From assembly GCA_038049695.1 (NCBI GenBank), contig CP142453.1, positions 126,083,001 to 126,147,000 on the forward strand: a stretch of DNA of 64,000 nucleotides, in the 5' to 3' direction. This stretch comes from Cinnamomum chago (Eukaryota; Streptophyta; Magnoliopsida; Laurales; Lauraceae). The notes under the pieces are model-generated. The model did not search any database, was not told the origin of the DNA, and worked only from the letters and a program-made list of their open reading frames with translations. Positions 23,639 through 38,600 of this stretch are shown in pieces. The position numbers and the translations under genes are program-made. Position 1 is the stretch's first letter, and each line of letters starts with the position of its first letter.

Positions 23639-26600
23639 ATGGATATGGAGATCGTAGGGGACGTTGCGTCCCTTGACCCTGAATTACTGCAGCTCCCGGA
23701 GGTTGTTCCGTCTGTGTTGAAATCAAATCCGCACATAGCAGATGAGCTGTTTTCGCAGTGGCTTTCACTTCCGGAAACTGCCAGATTGGTATGCATATTC
23801 ACTGTCTTTGCTTCTTTTGTCGATTGATGAATTTGAGTTGGTTTCCTTTCATTTTGTTTTTTGATTGATGTTAACGCGATGAATCATAGGTAGTCTTGAG
23901 TAGAGGAGAACATACAGCTTGCCTAAGTTTGGATGTAGTTTGGTTTAGGCTTAGAGTTAAAAAAATGTTGGCACAGAATCAAATGAGGCTGAAATTCTAG
24001 TCATCCTAGAAGCTTTAAGGATTTCTAGTGTTTCGTTTCGTCAGCCCTGATCGCGGAAAGTGATTTTCTTAACCCGATATCTTGGGTGTCTAATGAAGCT
24101 AAAGGCCTGTGGAGGTTCTACTTTTATCTCAATGAAATCAAGTGATTATCTTTGGAGTTGGATGTGGAGTTTAGTCATATTCCATGCTCGGCGAATGAAG
24201 AGGCGGATACCTTGGCTAAGAGAGGAGTTGTGCAGTAGTCCTTTGTGGTTTTCTTTGTTTCTTCTCTTTCTTTCTTTAAATTATAGTAAATGCATATATA
24301 ATGCATGTTTTGGCCAATGTGATGGATTTACTTTAAGATTCTACGAAGAGGTTGATAAATAATACATCCGATATTGGTTCTTTGAATAGTTGAGAGAAGT
24401 TCAAGATGATCCTCCACTCCGAATCAAGGTTAGCTATACGTAGATATTACTGGTTAGATAAGCACCTGTCATAAATACATTTCATTAACAATTCTAATAA
24501 ATATATATCATTTTCATTTAATGTTTTCCTCTGGTCGAAGTGAAAATTGATCAGTTGTGAAAATGTACGATGGTCATACTTCTCAATGGTTTTTTATTAA
24601 GAAAAAGGAGCCATCTTTATGGTTTTTATGGGTTTGTTGTATACAAAACCATCAATCTAATGGTACGTAATGCTACTGCCTTTAAAAAAGAAGTGACAAC
24701 CTCTGACACTTGTTTTCTAAAGCAAGAGGCAGCCTGGTCCTACACATACTGGGAGAGAGCAGTATCATTTCTTTTGTCTATCATCAATAGTTGTGCCACA
24801 GTCTTGAAAAGCTAGGAAACCTCAGAGATAAGATATGGCTGAAACTTCATTCCTGATGAATGACGAAGGCCATGAATAAGTAGGTCATAGATATTCAATG
24901 GTTTAAACTTCAAATCATGGTTCAAAAGCAGCAGCGGTCGCTATGATCTATGACCTCATAGAGCCAAGTAGTTTAATTTATATTACCGTTTTTCCTATTT
25001 CTTATCCTCAATTGCCTTTCTTATGGTTGTTTATACCCTTAAATGGTTCCAAATCACTAAAAAACTCATGATCGGTTGCCACAGAAGATTCAAAACTTTT
25101 TTAACCGCTATGCCCACTGCAACCGCGAATTTTATCCTTCCTTCAAATTATTTGATCCAATGGTCAAATTCATTCCAATTCAGATCAAATTTGGCACAAT
25201 GCTTACCTAGACAGCTATATTTTTTGTTTTCTAGTGGCTTGGATGATATAATTTTGTCTTTTTACATTGATTTTCATGTCTATGTTGTAATTGAGGACCA
25301 CACATTTAACTTTTCTAAGACGATTAGATCTTAAAGAGTCATGCTGTATTTGGAAGACAAGCTGCTGCATTGTTGGCAGTTTTGTTTACTTTCCCGGCAA
25401 AGATTTCAGTTCAACTATAGATTGGACCATGTTTAGTGAGGTCCATTTGGAACTGACAATAACCACCAATCCTGTTGAGGTTTGGCATCCATCATAATGG
25501 ACTGGATGGTGGGATCGACCGTGCACTCATTTTGTATGGTGAAAACTTCCATTTATCGAGTGGTTAGGATCATCATCTGAGCCTCCATCACCGAAAAACA
25601 AATTAAGCACACCCCCTCCTTCCCATCCCAAGCCTGGGCTCCAGGTGGGGCCCACAAGGCATTGAGCTCATGAGCTCGGCGGAGGGTCCACTGATCTATG
25701 GACCTCAAGTAATGGTTGGGGAACTTTATTGTACGCTTGCTCATACGTGTGTGAATAAATAAATAAATAACTTGGACTTTGCGTGTAATAAAAAAAAAAG
25801 GGACACCGTACACTTATGCTGTAATAATCTATTTTGCCTCTAATACTCTTTCCAATTAAAACATGTCCCGGTCAGTATTTTCTGTAATCTACCTGTCTCT
25901 AATACTCTTTCTAACTAAAACGCTTCCTAAACTAGTTGACTTGAAATAGAAAGGCTAGGTAAACCAAAATGGAAGTTTTATAGAAGAAAATGGCTGGACA
26001 TGTGATTTTTTCTTGTGAATTAAACAAGTGCATATTATGAATTAAATACTTACTAAGCTAATTGGCTTGAAATAAAAGGCTAAGTAAACATAAAATAGAA
26101 AGTTTCTAGAAGACATTGATGCACATGTCATTTTTGCCTGTGAATCAAATAAAAGACATCTTATGAATTTAGTTCATGGAAAATTAACACTCCAATGACT
26201 GTTGGGCCCCATACTGGTGGTCAGACACAGGCACTGAGCCGCCTTTTGTAATTGATAGTCTCTTGGGTTGCATTAACACTCCCTGGTTTGAGAGAAGCTC
26301 ACTTTGACGAGTGTAAAGCTTAGTATTGTTATACAAGTGGGATTAATGCGCTGAAAGAACTTGTTTGTAATTCATGTACTGTTTGAGAGATACCTTCGTT
26401 TTGATTGAACAAATTTTTTTTTTGGGCAACCATTCTTTGTCGATGTGAACTGTTTGCCAAGGACATCTTCATTCTCCTGGATGGGTTCAACATAATTAGG
26501 AGCTCAATTTAATACCTTCTTCCCTGTAACCTTCATCATCATGATGCCCATGTTTATTTCTTTTACAATAGAAGCGGTGTTGTTCTAGTAAATATAGGAC

Positions 26601-29600
26601 ATGCACTAGAATTAGTGTTTTTGATGATCTTATAACATGCCCACACTTCTAGGATGTACTTTCTCGTGACCTGTGAGTTCCTTTTCGGAATTGCTTGGAT
26701 CTTACTCTCTCCACACTAAATCTTTTTTGTTGAATTCGACAAAATCTAAGCTTAGCATCAATTTGTAGCTTGTACTCTTTTAACCAACTGCTGTCTTCCT
26801 TTAAACTTCTTAACAATGCCACATATTTGTGCAAACTTCTTAACTTCCTTGCTGGATGCGACTGTTGAGGCAAAGGAATGAGGTCAATGGCTTGCTGTGG
26901 CTTGATTCTCATGACCACTCCAAAAGGTGATCTCCTTGTGGTATTGTTTACTAAATTGTTATTAGCAAACTCAACCATGGGCAATAAAAGATCCTACGAT
27001 GCAGTGTGACCTCCAACCAGACATCATAATAGATTTCCAAGACTATGATTGACAACTGCTGGTTGCCCGCCATCTGAGGATGGTACTCTTGAAATGTTTT
27101 AAACTCAATCTTCATCATCTCAAATCTTCCAAAAGTAAATTATAAATCTCATATTTTCATGGTCTTCTTTAAAACCTTGAGCACTAGTTGTACTCAAGGT
27201 TTTTGTTATGCATTTGGTTTATTACAATAGGGGTTAATTTTGGCTGCACTTTATTGTAAGGAAGGATAGAAGGATCCATTCAAATGTGATTTGGTGTCTA
27301 GGACTTAATCTATCCAGTGTGCAAATAATGGAAAAATCTTCTCAACAGATTTGAAACCAAATTGATCGACTGATGTCTCAGCAGTCCAATAGCGATAGAA
27401 GGTAACATCGGCACATAAAATGTGGTTTTATGATGACGAATGATGCAAATACAGCTCTTAAAATGATCTCAACTATTAGACCGTGGCGGAACCAGGAAGA
27501 GGGAGGGAGGGGGGGATGTACAAAAAATTGCTGAAATTTCTATTAACATTGAGGGTTTTCTGAAATTTACCCCCATTTTTCCGCCCTTGCTATTAGATCT
27601 ATAATATGACCAGAATAAGATGTTTTAATCTTAAACATTGATAACCTAAATTAAAGTTGAAATGTCTGAAGTGCCCTGACCACTTATTGCTTGCCTTTTG
27701 TAATTAATGAACCAAGGCAAAATCTCCATAAGATCTGGTGGCTGGATGGTGAATTCATAAGGTTCAATGGACCCGAAACATGTGGATTATGGACCCATAG
27801 GGGCCCATTGGTGCTCACCAGTGTTTTTTACCCCATTGATGTCAAACCTGGTCATGTGATCCATTTCTACCAGTCGTGTGATCTTCAGCCTCTTGATTGT
27901 CTCAATCCATAGCATCCTCCCAGGGTTGGAGATGGCTCAATCTCGAGTTTGCAGTTTCTCCGTTGCTGTTCTCATCTTTCAGTTGTTGCATATGGATTAA
28001 CATCTTCCACATTGAACTTGTTGAAACTTGAAAGTGTTCTATGTTTGCAAGCATTGTCGATAATCTGTTTCGACACTTTGTAAAGTCCTATTTTCTTTTA
28101 CTTCAATTTGTTATGAGGCGTTTTTGTGCATGAATGAAAAAATGATTTTGATCGAAAGGACATTAAGGAAAAGGTGGCATAAGAGAAATCAGAAAGTTTA
28201 CTAGGTTGGCTTGAATGTTGATCTGTTATCTGAATTTAAATCAAAACAAGTGCAGGGATTATTGTTTTCCAATGGGTGATAACAATTATTAATCATAAAG
28301 GGGGGTTCTCCAGTGTGGATGTTAGGGAAGAATGTACCATGTGAGAAAACTCGTGGGCCTCACCAATTATGGATTAGGTGAGAGATCGAAAGATCTGGAT
28401 GTGACCCACCTATATGCAAAATTTCAAGTCCATTAGATAATCCTAACCCCTTAATCTATGTCCTAAAAGTTTTTGCAGTTATAGAAGGCATCATCTTTTT
28501 CGATTTTAATGCAACAGTAAGTCCCATTTGGGTTGGTGTCAGGAGTGAGGGGATTGGAATTGGATAGATCATAGGGGCCCCAGGTGGGCCCACAAGTTGT
28601 CTTGCATGATAGGTTCTAGGTGAGACATCTGCACTGAAGCACCAACCAATAATAAATATGCACAAAAAGGGCTTTAATGGTAAGATAATGTACAACGCTT
28701 TAAATGAAAATTTACAACAATTTCAATTTAGGAATAGAGACACTTGTAAACTTAAAAAACTCGAATTATCCCCATTTAATGCTTGGTTCATAATATTAAT
28801 TGGTAAGCGTGATATCTGCTGATATTTATGGGTCCTCCATGGTCAGTATGGCAAGTGGATATTAATGGATAATACTCGTAATAGCTTCAAAACATTTGTC
28901 CTCGCCAATAATTTGCCGACGGGTCTGATAATTTACTGATACCGCTGATAGCTTCAAACTTTTTTCATTTTTTAATCTTCTTCAAAGATGTCTTTTTTCC
29001 TTGTGTCTGACGTTGTGAACATATAACATGCATGCTATAGATATCTGAATCTATATGATTTTGGTCTGTAGCGACTTTGTCTATTTTTAAACTAGTTATC
29101 ATGTTGTCTATTCAATTTTTGGTTGTATCTATATTTATTGGGACATGATTTTGTCATTCCAGTTAGCTACTCCATACATATATATATATATATATATATA
29201 TAAAACCAAAACCAAACCAAGCCTTTTCCCACTAGGTGGGGTCGGCTATATGGATTTGACGACGCCAATCAAATCTGTTTAGGGCCATGTCCTCCGTTAG
29301 ATCCATGTAGGCAAGGTCATGTTTAATAGTTTCTTTCCAACTTCTCTTGGGTCTCCCTCTCCCTCTCCCTCTTCTACTCCGGGCAATCTCCATGCTTTCA
29401 CACCTTTTAACAGGTCCCTCCGTTGGGCGCCTTCTGACATGGCCGAACCATCTCAGTCGATTTTCTCCATTTTATCTTTAATCGGTGCTATTCCTACTTT
29501 GCCCCTAATCTCCTCATTCCTAATCCTATTTGTCCTTGTGATCCCGCACATCCATCTTAGCATTCTCATCTCCGCAACTTCCATCTTCTTAATATGATTA

Positions 29601-32600
29601 TGCTTTACTGCCCAACACTCTGATCCATATAATAACGGTGGACGTACCGCCACCTTATAAAACTTTCATTTAACCTTGAGGAGGACTATCCGATCACACA
29701 AGACCCCCGAAGCACTCCTCCATTTGGTCCACCCGGCCTGAATCCTGTGACTTACATCAGTATCAATCTCTCAATCCTGTTGCACCATAGATCCAAGGTA
29801 CCTAAAGTTTTCTTTCTTTATAATCTTTTGTGTGCCCAAACTTACTTCTAAGTTACCAAGTGTCATACTTTGACTAAACTTGCATTCCATATATTCCGTC
29901 TTGCATCGACTTAGCCTAAACCCTTTTGTCTCTAACGTTTTTCGCCACAATTCTAGCTTAGCATTCACTCCTTCTCTCGTTTCATCCACTGAAACAATGT
30001 CATCTGCAAATAGCATACACCACGTCACCTCATCCTGAATATGGCTTGTAATCTCATCCATAACTAGGGCAAACAAGTACGGGCTTAACGCTGAGCCTTG
30101 GTGTAGACCAATCGTGATAGGAAACTCTTTAGTCTCTCCGCCAGTCGTTCTTGTAGATGTCACGGCTCTATTATACATATCCTTTATCGCCTCAATATAT
30201 ATATATATATATATATTTAGGCAGATCCCATTGCTATTTGTCCATTATAGTATTAAGTTCAAGAATGATTTTCTCCTGTTCTCTGTAGTCCAGTCGGATC
30301 AGTGTTTGTTGTACGGGGGCGTCCTGTGAAATTCAAGCGGGGTCCTTCATTTGGGGATGGTTGAGCAGTCCTGTAGGAGAGAGTTTTTCCAAGTTCAATT
30401 AGTTTTCTTACTTTCCAATATAAAATGTTAGAATGGAACCCAATCACTGATAACTTAGTTTAGAAATGTTCCACAATGCTCTAATTAAATGAGCTACATG
30501 AACAGTAATAAAAGAATTACATGCATCTGCATCTTACTTTAATTTGTATGAATTTTTGTGAATAGAACGAATGATATAACCGAACCTCAGTCCTCTATAG
30601 ATTCAACAGTTTAGTTCCTATACTGTGTCTGTGTTTGAGAACTGCATAAGTGTGAGATATTTGCTCATGTATTTCTTGAGAATGCAAATAAACATCAAAA
30701 TCTAATCTGGCTTTTGTTGGGATATTTTCAGGGTTTTTTTTTTGTCTTTAAAAAGAACCTGCTTAGGCAACCAATATGTATTGCCTATAATTGATACATA
30801 TGGCCGATGCATATAATCGTCAGGACCGGTTGATATGTGATGGTGTAGCCTGGAGGCCACGGTGAAGATCTACACCTCCGACAGTGAGATCGAGCCCTAA
30901 GACTCAAAACCCTAAGATCACTTAGGGGAAATACCCCAAAGGGGAGCTCACAAGAACAATTCTGAAATCTTATTGAAAATATAGCATGACCATTATAATA
31001 GGGGACTCCTCTATATATAGAGTAATAATCACTTAGGGGAAATACCCCAAAGGGGAGCTCACAAGAACAATTCTGAAATCTTATTGAAAATATAGCATGA
31101 CCATTATAATAGGGGACTCCTCTATATATAGAGTAATAATACTGTTTCTTAATAACCAAGACATTCTAAAATAACTCTCTAGCATCTCTAAGTAAATCAA
31201 ATCCTAAAATCTCAAATTACTAAAATTACTAAACTATTTAAAGAAAACAAATCATCCTTGGTGGGGTCCTTTAGGGGCCGACTTCTTCTTGGATCTCACT
31301 GCATCAATATGCCTTCTAATGCTGATGTTTTGAATCCTGTAACAGCAATCTTATCTGCATACCCACTTGCTTTTCCTTGCTGCATGAACAAAAGAGGCTT
31401 ATACTCATTGATTCAAAATTTAAATTTGCCCAAAATAAAATGCGGCTCCTGCGTCACTCTTTTTTCACCCGATGCCCATAGATTGCATTTGAAGAGTTCC
31501 CTTAAATAATAACATTGAGAAATAGAGCTCTCCTTAGTCCACCTTAAAGGATCCATGAAGGTTCTGTCTAATCGCTAATTCATCACAGGAATGTATCATC
31601 TGCATTCTTGATGGTAGTTTGAATTCATCAACCAATCAGTTGGTTGGATCATCTCTGTCTTTTCAATTAATTTCCTAACTACTGCTACTATTGGGAGCAA
31701 GAACAGAGAGGGAGAGGCACCTTGTCTTCCTGTTGGTGTTACATTTATTAAATACTGATATCCACCCTCCATTGGCATCCAAATCTCATTCGTATGAACA
31801 TGTAATGAACAATTGCCCTTTTTACCTGATTTTAACCTTTTCCATTTCTGTTCTAAAGAGTATGTCCATTTTCTTATTCCTATTTTTATTTTTTATTTCC
31901 TCTTGAATCAAATCATTTGTTTGTAGTCAAAATCCAACACAAAATTTGGTTTCTTTATGCCATCCATTTCATTATTATTTTTTGAAAGGTTGTGGCAGCC
32001 CTTAGGGTTGCAAATGGATATCCTATTATCTAGCGTGTCCAACTTGGAAAGAAGGGGTTTGTTGGAACCTAAGTTTGGTTCCAATAAAAAAATGGATCCA
32101 GGTCTGTAACCTATTTTCGAGTCTAGTTAGAAATCGGGTCCAATTCATGATTCATACATGTTTTGACCTGGAGACCGGGAACCTTAGACCCTTTTGCAAC
32201 TACCATGCCCTCATTTCTCTTTTAACCCCTTCTCCACTTTCCACATTTTTGTTTTAGTATTTTCTATGGCTACTTGCGTACTCTGTACTCCCCTTTCCTT
32301 TGTTCCTGAATCCTCCAAACTTCTCCTGTCAAGTCCCTAATCTCATTATCTATGTCTTCTTCATCTTCATCTCACCAAAATCTCAAACGCTAGTAGATCT
32401 TCTGATCCCACCATGTGATAAATCACCATCCCTAGCTGATTTCATTCGCCATCGCGATTGCGATGAGTACTTGGTGGAGGTCGGATTGAAGAGGAAACTC
32501 CTCCCAAAACCTAAATGGATCAATCTTCGATGGCTCCAAATACGCCATGGATCTCAACCTCCACACAAACGTTCTCAGTTTCTCCTTGGTGTTCTACATC

Positions 32601-35600
32601 AATCCATCAAAAGAGCAAAAAAAGAGAATCTCTTTAGATTCTGAATTCATAAACACCCCCCCCCGCCCCCCCCCCTCTCTATATATATATTGATTGTTTG
32701 ATGGTTGATATGCGATTTCCTCCGTTGAAAATCCTCTCCTTCCACAGCCTCTGAAATTTCCACCAAAACCTCTTCGTCCTAAACTGTTGATCACTCTCTC
32801 CAAATCCTTCCAAATCGCATATCTATGCCCAATCGAGGATGGAACCGGAACCAACACTGGATCTGATCCGTTCGTTGGAACCAGATCTGGATCCATATGA
32901 TGGGTTCCGGACAGATTCGGATACCTCCTGTAAAAAATGGATAGGGATCCCGATGCAGCATGGTTCTGTCTCGGATCAACCTGTTTGCACCCCTAATAAC
33001 CCTCTAATGGACCTCAACAATGTTACATGTCACCTAACCTTCCTCAATCTAGTTGCAAGGACCTTTAAAGTAATCTTATACAAACTAGTTATGAGATCAT
33101 CTGACCTGAAGTTTTTAACTTTGGTCAATCCTTCCACTATAGGTACTAAAGCAATGATTACATGTACTCTCTGCTTATTCTTCCATTTGCATGTTGATAT
33201 CCATTTTCAAGACATATGTACACTTCTCAAGTAGTCCAACAAGCTTTTTGGAAAAGGTTAAAAGTAAAAATCATCAGCTATTTGCAATTTTATCTCCTCC
33301 CTTTTCTTTTGTAAATTTCACCACTACCTGTTTTGGAAGTTTTGTTTTGGTGATTCCACTTGTTCTATTGATGTGGATTTGAACTTTGTAGACATTTTCT
33401 ATTTAATTGAGGTCTTATGGCCCTTGGAAGAGCGTGATATTTTATTTCAGTTTAATTCATTTGTTTTCTTAGGGTTTCTAGTCAACACATTCTGCCAAGT
33501 CAGTCTTTAAGTGAACTATTCTTACTGCATTTGCTATTATATGGAAAGCACAATCAGGAATTAACCTAGCAAAAAAAAAAAAAAAAAAAAACCATGGTTC
33601 TTCTGACAGCATCACATTAAATAGGGTCAAGTTGGTGAGCAGAAATAACCAAGGGGAACCCTAAGTAGAAAGGTTTCACATTGATGAAGATGTGTAGGCC
33701 TATCCTCATCTAGTTTTAGAATGACTGTTTTTATTTTAGCACATATCATATTTTTTTTCTCTCCGATCGGAGCAACTAGATTATGTTTAGATAAGAGAAT
33801 ATATAGTATAGTAGGGATAACACGAAGGCGATATATTCATAGTTTTTAAGCAAAGAAATTCTTTTTAAAAAAAACTTTAAATTCCAATCAATATTCCATT
33901 CACAGTATGAGTTACTCTTTTTTTTTTTTTTATGTGCAGTTTGCATTTTGTTCCACGTTTAGGGGTTAGGAAAAGGGGAGACAAGTAAAGACCTTAAATG
34001 AACTAGTGAGGAAAGACATGGTAGATTGTAGAGTCAATGAAAACATTGCTAAAAATATATTTGAGTGAAAAAGTAGAAGTTAGAAAGGTAACCCTAGATA
34101 AATTGGATAAGGCTTTGATGATGATGATGCTGTGCAGTTTGCATTTTAATTCTTTAACCATATTGTAAAGTAACAAGCAAGGCTAAGATTGATAGGATAA
34201 AGTTGTGATGATGATGATGGATAAATTTACTTTCATGGATGACATAGAATCATCTTACAGCATCTTTATCTCTAGTCTATTTTGCAGATTGTTATCTTTC
34301 CTGCTTACACAACTTTTTTGATTTCTAGTTTTTCACTCACTGTTGTAAAAAAGAAAAAGAAAAAGATTATGGGAAATTTTCCTTGTACATATACCACTCT
34401 GCTTTTCGACCTCTATGGTCGATTTCACTTGCCGTGTACTTCTAGGCTATCCTTTCTTCCAAGTGTTTCACTGAAAAGAATAACTTGGAAGCATTTTTAT
34501 TGTTTCCATTTGCATGCAGGTAAAATCTTTACTTGATGATGCAAAGGCAGGTTTGTCGCTGAATGTTTCAGGGAATTCTAACAGTTCAAATGCTGCTGCA
34601 AGCAATTCTTTGCCTTCCATGTTTCCTACTGGTGGCACTCCTCCACTGTCGCCAAGAAGTTCTTCTGGTTCCCCACGTGTTATGAAACGGATGGGGACCG
34701 GGCCTTCTTCTTTAGGTTCCCCATTAAAATTAGTTAGTGAGCCAGTGAAAGAAGTCATACCTCAGGTAAACAATTCAATTTATTTCTTTATTTATCCTTT
34801 TGTCCGTCATATATGTACTTTGAGCCCATTTTTGACATTGTATATGGACATGAGCTTTGATAGAGTGCTTGAAATGCCTGCAGTTTTATTTCCAGAATGG
34901 CCGCCCACCTCCAATTGGACTGAAAGAACAATGCTTGTCTAGAATTGATGAACTTTTCTTTGGTCACTTAGATGGACTTCAAGTTCAAGGTGACATGCAC
35001 ATCTGACCTGTCTGTTCTTCTCACTTCGCTAAATGGTTTAGAGCTAAGCTTGTAATATTTTATACTTTTGTAATCGCAGAATTTAAATCTGTTACCAAGG
35101 AGATATGCAAGCTGCCATCATTTTTCTCTAGCACCCTTTTCAGGAAGATTGATGTGGACTGCACTGGGATCATTACAAGGTACTCACATAATATTATTGA
35201 AAAGACCTTGTTTCCGAAAAAGAAAGAAGGGTAAATCGGGTGACGTTGTACCTAATTTTTTTTTATTTTTTTTTAAAAGAACCTTTTATAAAAGCTGTTT
35301 GTCCCCTTGTGTGTTGGCTATCAGTAGTACCAATTGAATCTGTGTATATAATGCTCAATTCATAATTGCTTTGATGTGTTGAAGGTTGTTATACTCTTTT
35401 TTTTTTTTGAATGGTGAATGTTGTTATACCTGACTTTACCTAATTTTTTATTTTTTTTAAAAGAACCTTTTATAAAAGCTATTTGTCCCCTCGTGTGTTG
35501 GCTATCAGTAGTACCAATTGAATCTGTGTATATAATGCTCAATTCATAATTGCTTTGATGTGTTGAAGGTTGTTATACTCTTTTTTTTTAATGGTGAATG

Positions 35601-38600
35601 TTGTTATACCTGACTTTGCTTATTTTGTGTGCATTTTGGTAATTGTGCACTAAGCAGTTGCCTGTGGACAATTTGATTGATACAGAACTGGCGAGTCAAA
35701 GTGGAAATCAACTACTCATTTCTTAGTCTTGTTTAATGCTGTTTAGTTTTGCATTTAGGAAAGTTTTGTTCATATCTTGTTTCTCATGTTGGAATGATTC
35801 AAGTTACCTTTTTTTTTTTGGGAATGGTGTTTCAGATTACTTTTATGATGGTAATCTGCTTGAATGCCTTTTTTTACCACTTTGTCATTCTTTTTTCACA
35901 TGATCCAGAAATTTCAACGCTAACAAATATCTGTTCAACAGTAGCTTGACATCTTCATACAATATTATTGTTATGATATGCAATGAGAGAAGGAGAAAGA
36001 GATGAGAGTTGGAGAGAAAACCCGATACCTCAATGGGAGGATTGTCTGTCTATTTATAATATTATTATGCCCTAATCAAGGGGTCTAAACATGCTAATTT
36101 ATACAATCAGTATAATGAATGAATCAATCTCCTAATCTATATAAGGAAACAATACAGAGAAATCAGCAACATAATCAGTAACATAATCTAATCACAAAAT
36201 CCCACACATGGGATTTTATATACAACTGAGTGGGCTGGGCCTAGTGGGCCTAAGTCACATTATCTTCTACACTCCCCCTCAAATTGATGTGGTAATGTAG
36301 AAAACAACAATTTGCTAGTGAGATCATGATGGCGCGGTTTGGGAAGTGCTTTGGTGAAGATATCGGCCAACTGGTTATGAGTAGAGACATGCGGCAAGGT
36401 TATCTTCTCAGTGACAACATGCTGACGGATGAAGTGACAATCAATCTCAATGTGCTTCGTCCGTTCGTGAAATACTGGATTATTAGCAATTCTGGTAGCA
36501 CTGGTATTGTCCCCATGAAGAGGTGTAGAACTATCAACAAGGACACCGAATTCACAGAGAAGACGGCGGAGCCAGATGATTTCAGCACTGGCGGACGACA
36601 TTGCCCGATATTCGGCCTCAACAGAAGATTTTGACACGGTGGTTTGCTTCTTGCACTTCCACGAAATCAAAGAGCCGCCAAGAAACATACACCAGCCAGT
36701 GGTAGAGCGCCGAGAATCAGGGCAGCCAGCCCAGTCGGCATCTGCATATGCTGATAATCGCAGAGAAGTATCAGAAGGGTAGAAGAGATCATGATTAAGA
36801 GTGCCTCTAACATAGCGGAGTATGCGCAAAGCAGCAGCAAGATGGGGTTTGTGGGGATTGGTCACAAATTGGCTAACCGTATGAACTGCATGAGAAATAT
36901 TAGGGCGAGTCATAGTTAAGTAGAGCAAACTACCAACTATCCGCCGAAAAATAGAGGGATCATCCAAGGGAGGGCCATCCTCCATACTGAGTTTGTTGTT
37001 TAATTCCATCGGCGTATCAAAAGTGTGAGCATCATCAAGTCTTGCTGAGGTGATCAAATTAGCAGCATATTTACGCTGATGGACTTGAATGCCTGATTTG
37101 GTGCGCGAAAACTTAAGCCCCAGAAAGTAGGTGAGAGGACCAAGATCCTTCATTCGGAAGTGGCGAGTGAGAAGGTGCTTGAGATCCGTAATGCCGGAAA
37201 TATCATTGCCACTGATAATCATATCATCAACGTAGACTAAAAGGAATGTGTAACCCTTCGGTGTCCATCTAAGAAATAGTGAACTGTCAGAATGACTCTG
37301 ACGAAACCCAGCTTGAAGAATTGCTGCCTGGAATTTATCAAACCAAGCCCTAGGAGCTTGCTTAAGTCCATAAAGGGATTTTCGCAACTTGCAAACATGC
37401 TGAGGAGGACAAGCATATCCTGGAGGAGGTTTTAAGTAGATAGTTTCTTTCAAATCGCCATGAAGAAAAGCATTTTTGACATCCATTTGCCATAGAGGCC
37501 AGTTGCGGGCTGCAGCGACACAAAGAAGAGTACGAACGGTGGTCATTTTGGCCACTGGTGCAAATGTCTCCTCATAGTCAATGCCATACTCCTGCTTGTA
37601 ACCCTGCGCAACCAATCTGGCTTTGTAGCGATCAAGACTCCCATCAGAGTTAACTTTGACAGAGTAGACCCATTTACTGCCAATCACAGAGGCTCGTTCC
37701 GGAGTCGGTACCAAGTCCCATGTGTTGTTTACTTCAAGAGCAAGCAACTCCTCAGTCATAGCATCCTGCCAGTATGCAATCTTTGAAGCCTGTGAATAAG
37801 AGGTGGGTATAGGAGCACTATCCAAAGAAGTGAAAAGAGCAGGAAATCCATATCTGTCAGGAGCAACAGAAGGACGACTAGAGCGTCGCAAGGGTATGAC
37901 ATTATCAGAAGAGGAAGTATTAATACCTGAGGGTGCAGTAGGCAGCATTGGGATAGGATCAGGAGGAGGAGGCCCCACAGGAGGAACCGTGTTACGTCGG
38001 ACATAGACATTGGTTATAGGTGGTGGAGACGTAGTCGCAGGGAATTGTGGCAGATAAGACACAACAATAGGATGAGTATCCAAACGCAAAGAAAAGAAAG
38101 GAATATGTTCTAAGAAGATCACATTACGAGATATTCGCATGCGTTTCTCGGAGTGGTCATAACACAGAAATCCCTTGTGTTCAGCACTGTAACCTAGGAA
38201 GATACATTTGGCAGCCTGTGGAGACAACTTAGTGCGCTTTGTAGGTGGAAGATGGACAAAGCACAAGCAACCAAAAACACGTAAGTGAGAATATGAAGGG
38301 GTATGACCAAAGAGAGCTTCATATGGAGTAGTCTTTCCTAGAACGGAGCTAGGATGACGATTGAGGAGATACACAGCAGTTTGTGCAGCATCACACCAAA
38401 AATTTGGAGGAACTAAGGATGCAAGTAAGAGAGTACGAACAGTTTCAAGAATATGCCTGTTCTTCCTCTTCGCAACACCATTTTGTTGTGGAGTATGTGG
38501 GCAGGATTTTTGGTGAAGAATTCATTTATTAGAAAGGAAGGTAGAAAAATCATGGGACATGTATTCTCCACCGGAGTCAGACCTAAGAATTTTTATTCCT

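Larger units (their letters stand above)
23789..34519. other. PP2A B'' intron 1 (10.7 kb), transposon-rich
   Basis: It holds a Gypsy integrase remnant, small hAT-type elements, a LINE and a 111-bp tandem duplication, each listed separately. Outside these (for example 23800-26600, 28100-29160, 33010-34500) only AT-rich sequence with homopolymer runs is seen. Open frames there have no recognisable family resemblance. A poly-A run of about 20 lies at 33571-33590. Confidence 0.6.

Noticed and set aside
36326..38006. Plus-strand open frames across the Copia element
   Set aside because: They are antisense to a clear RT-RNase H frame.
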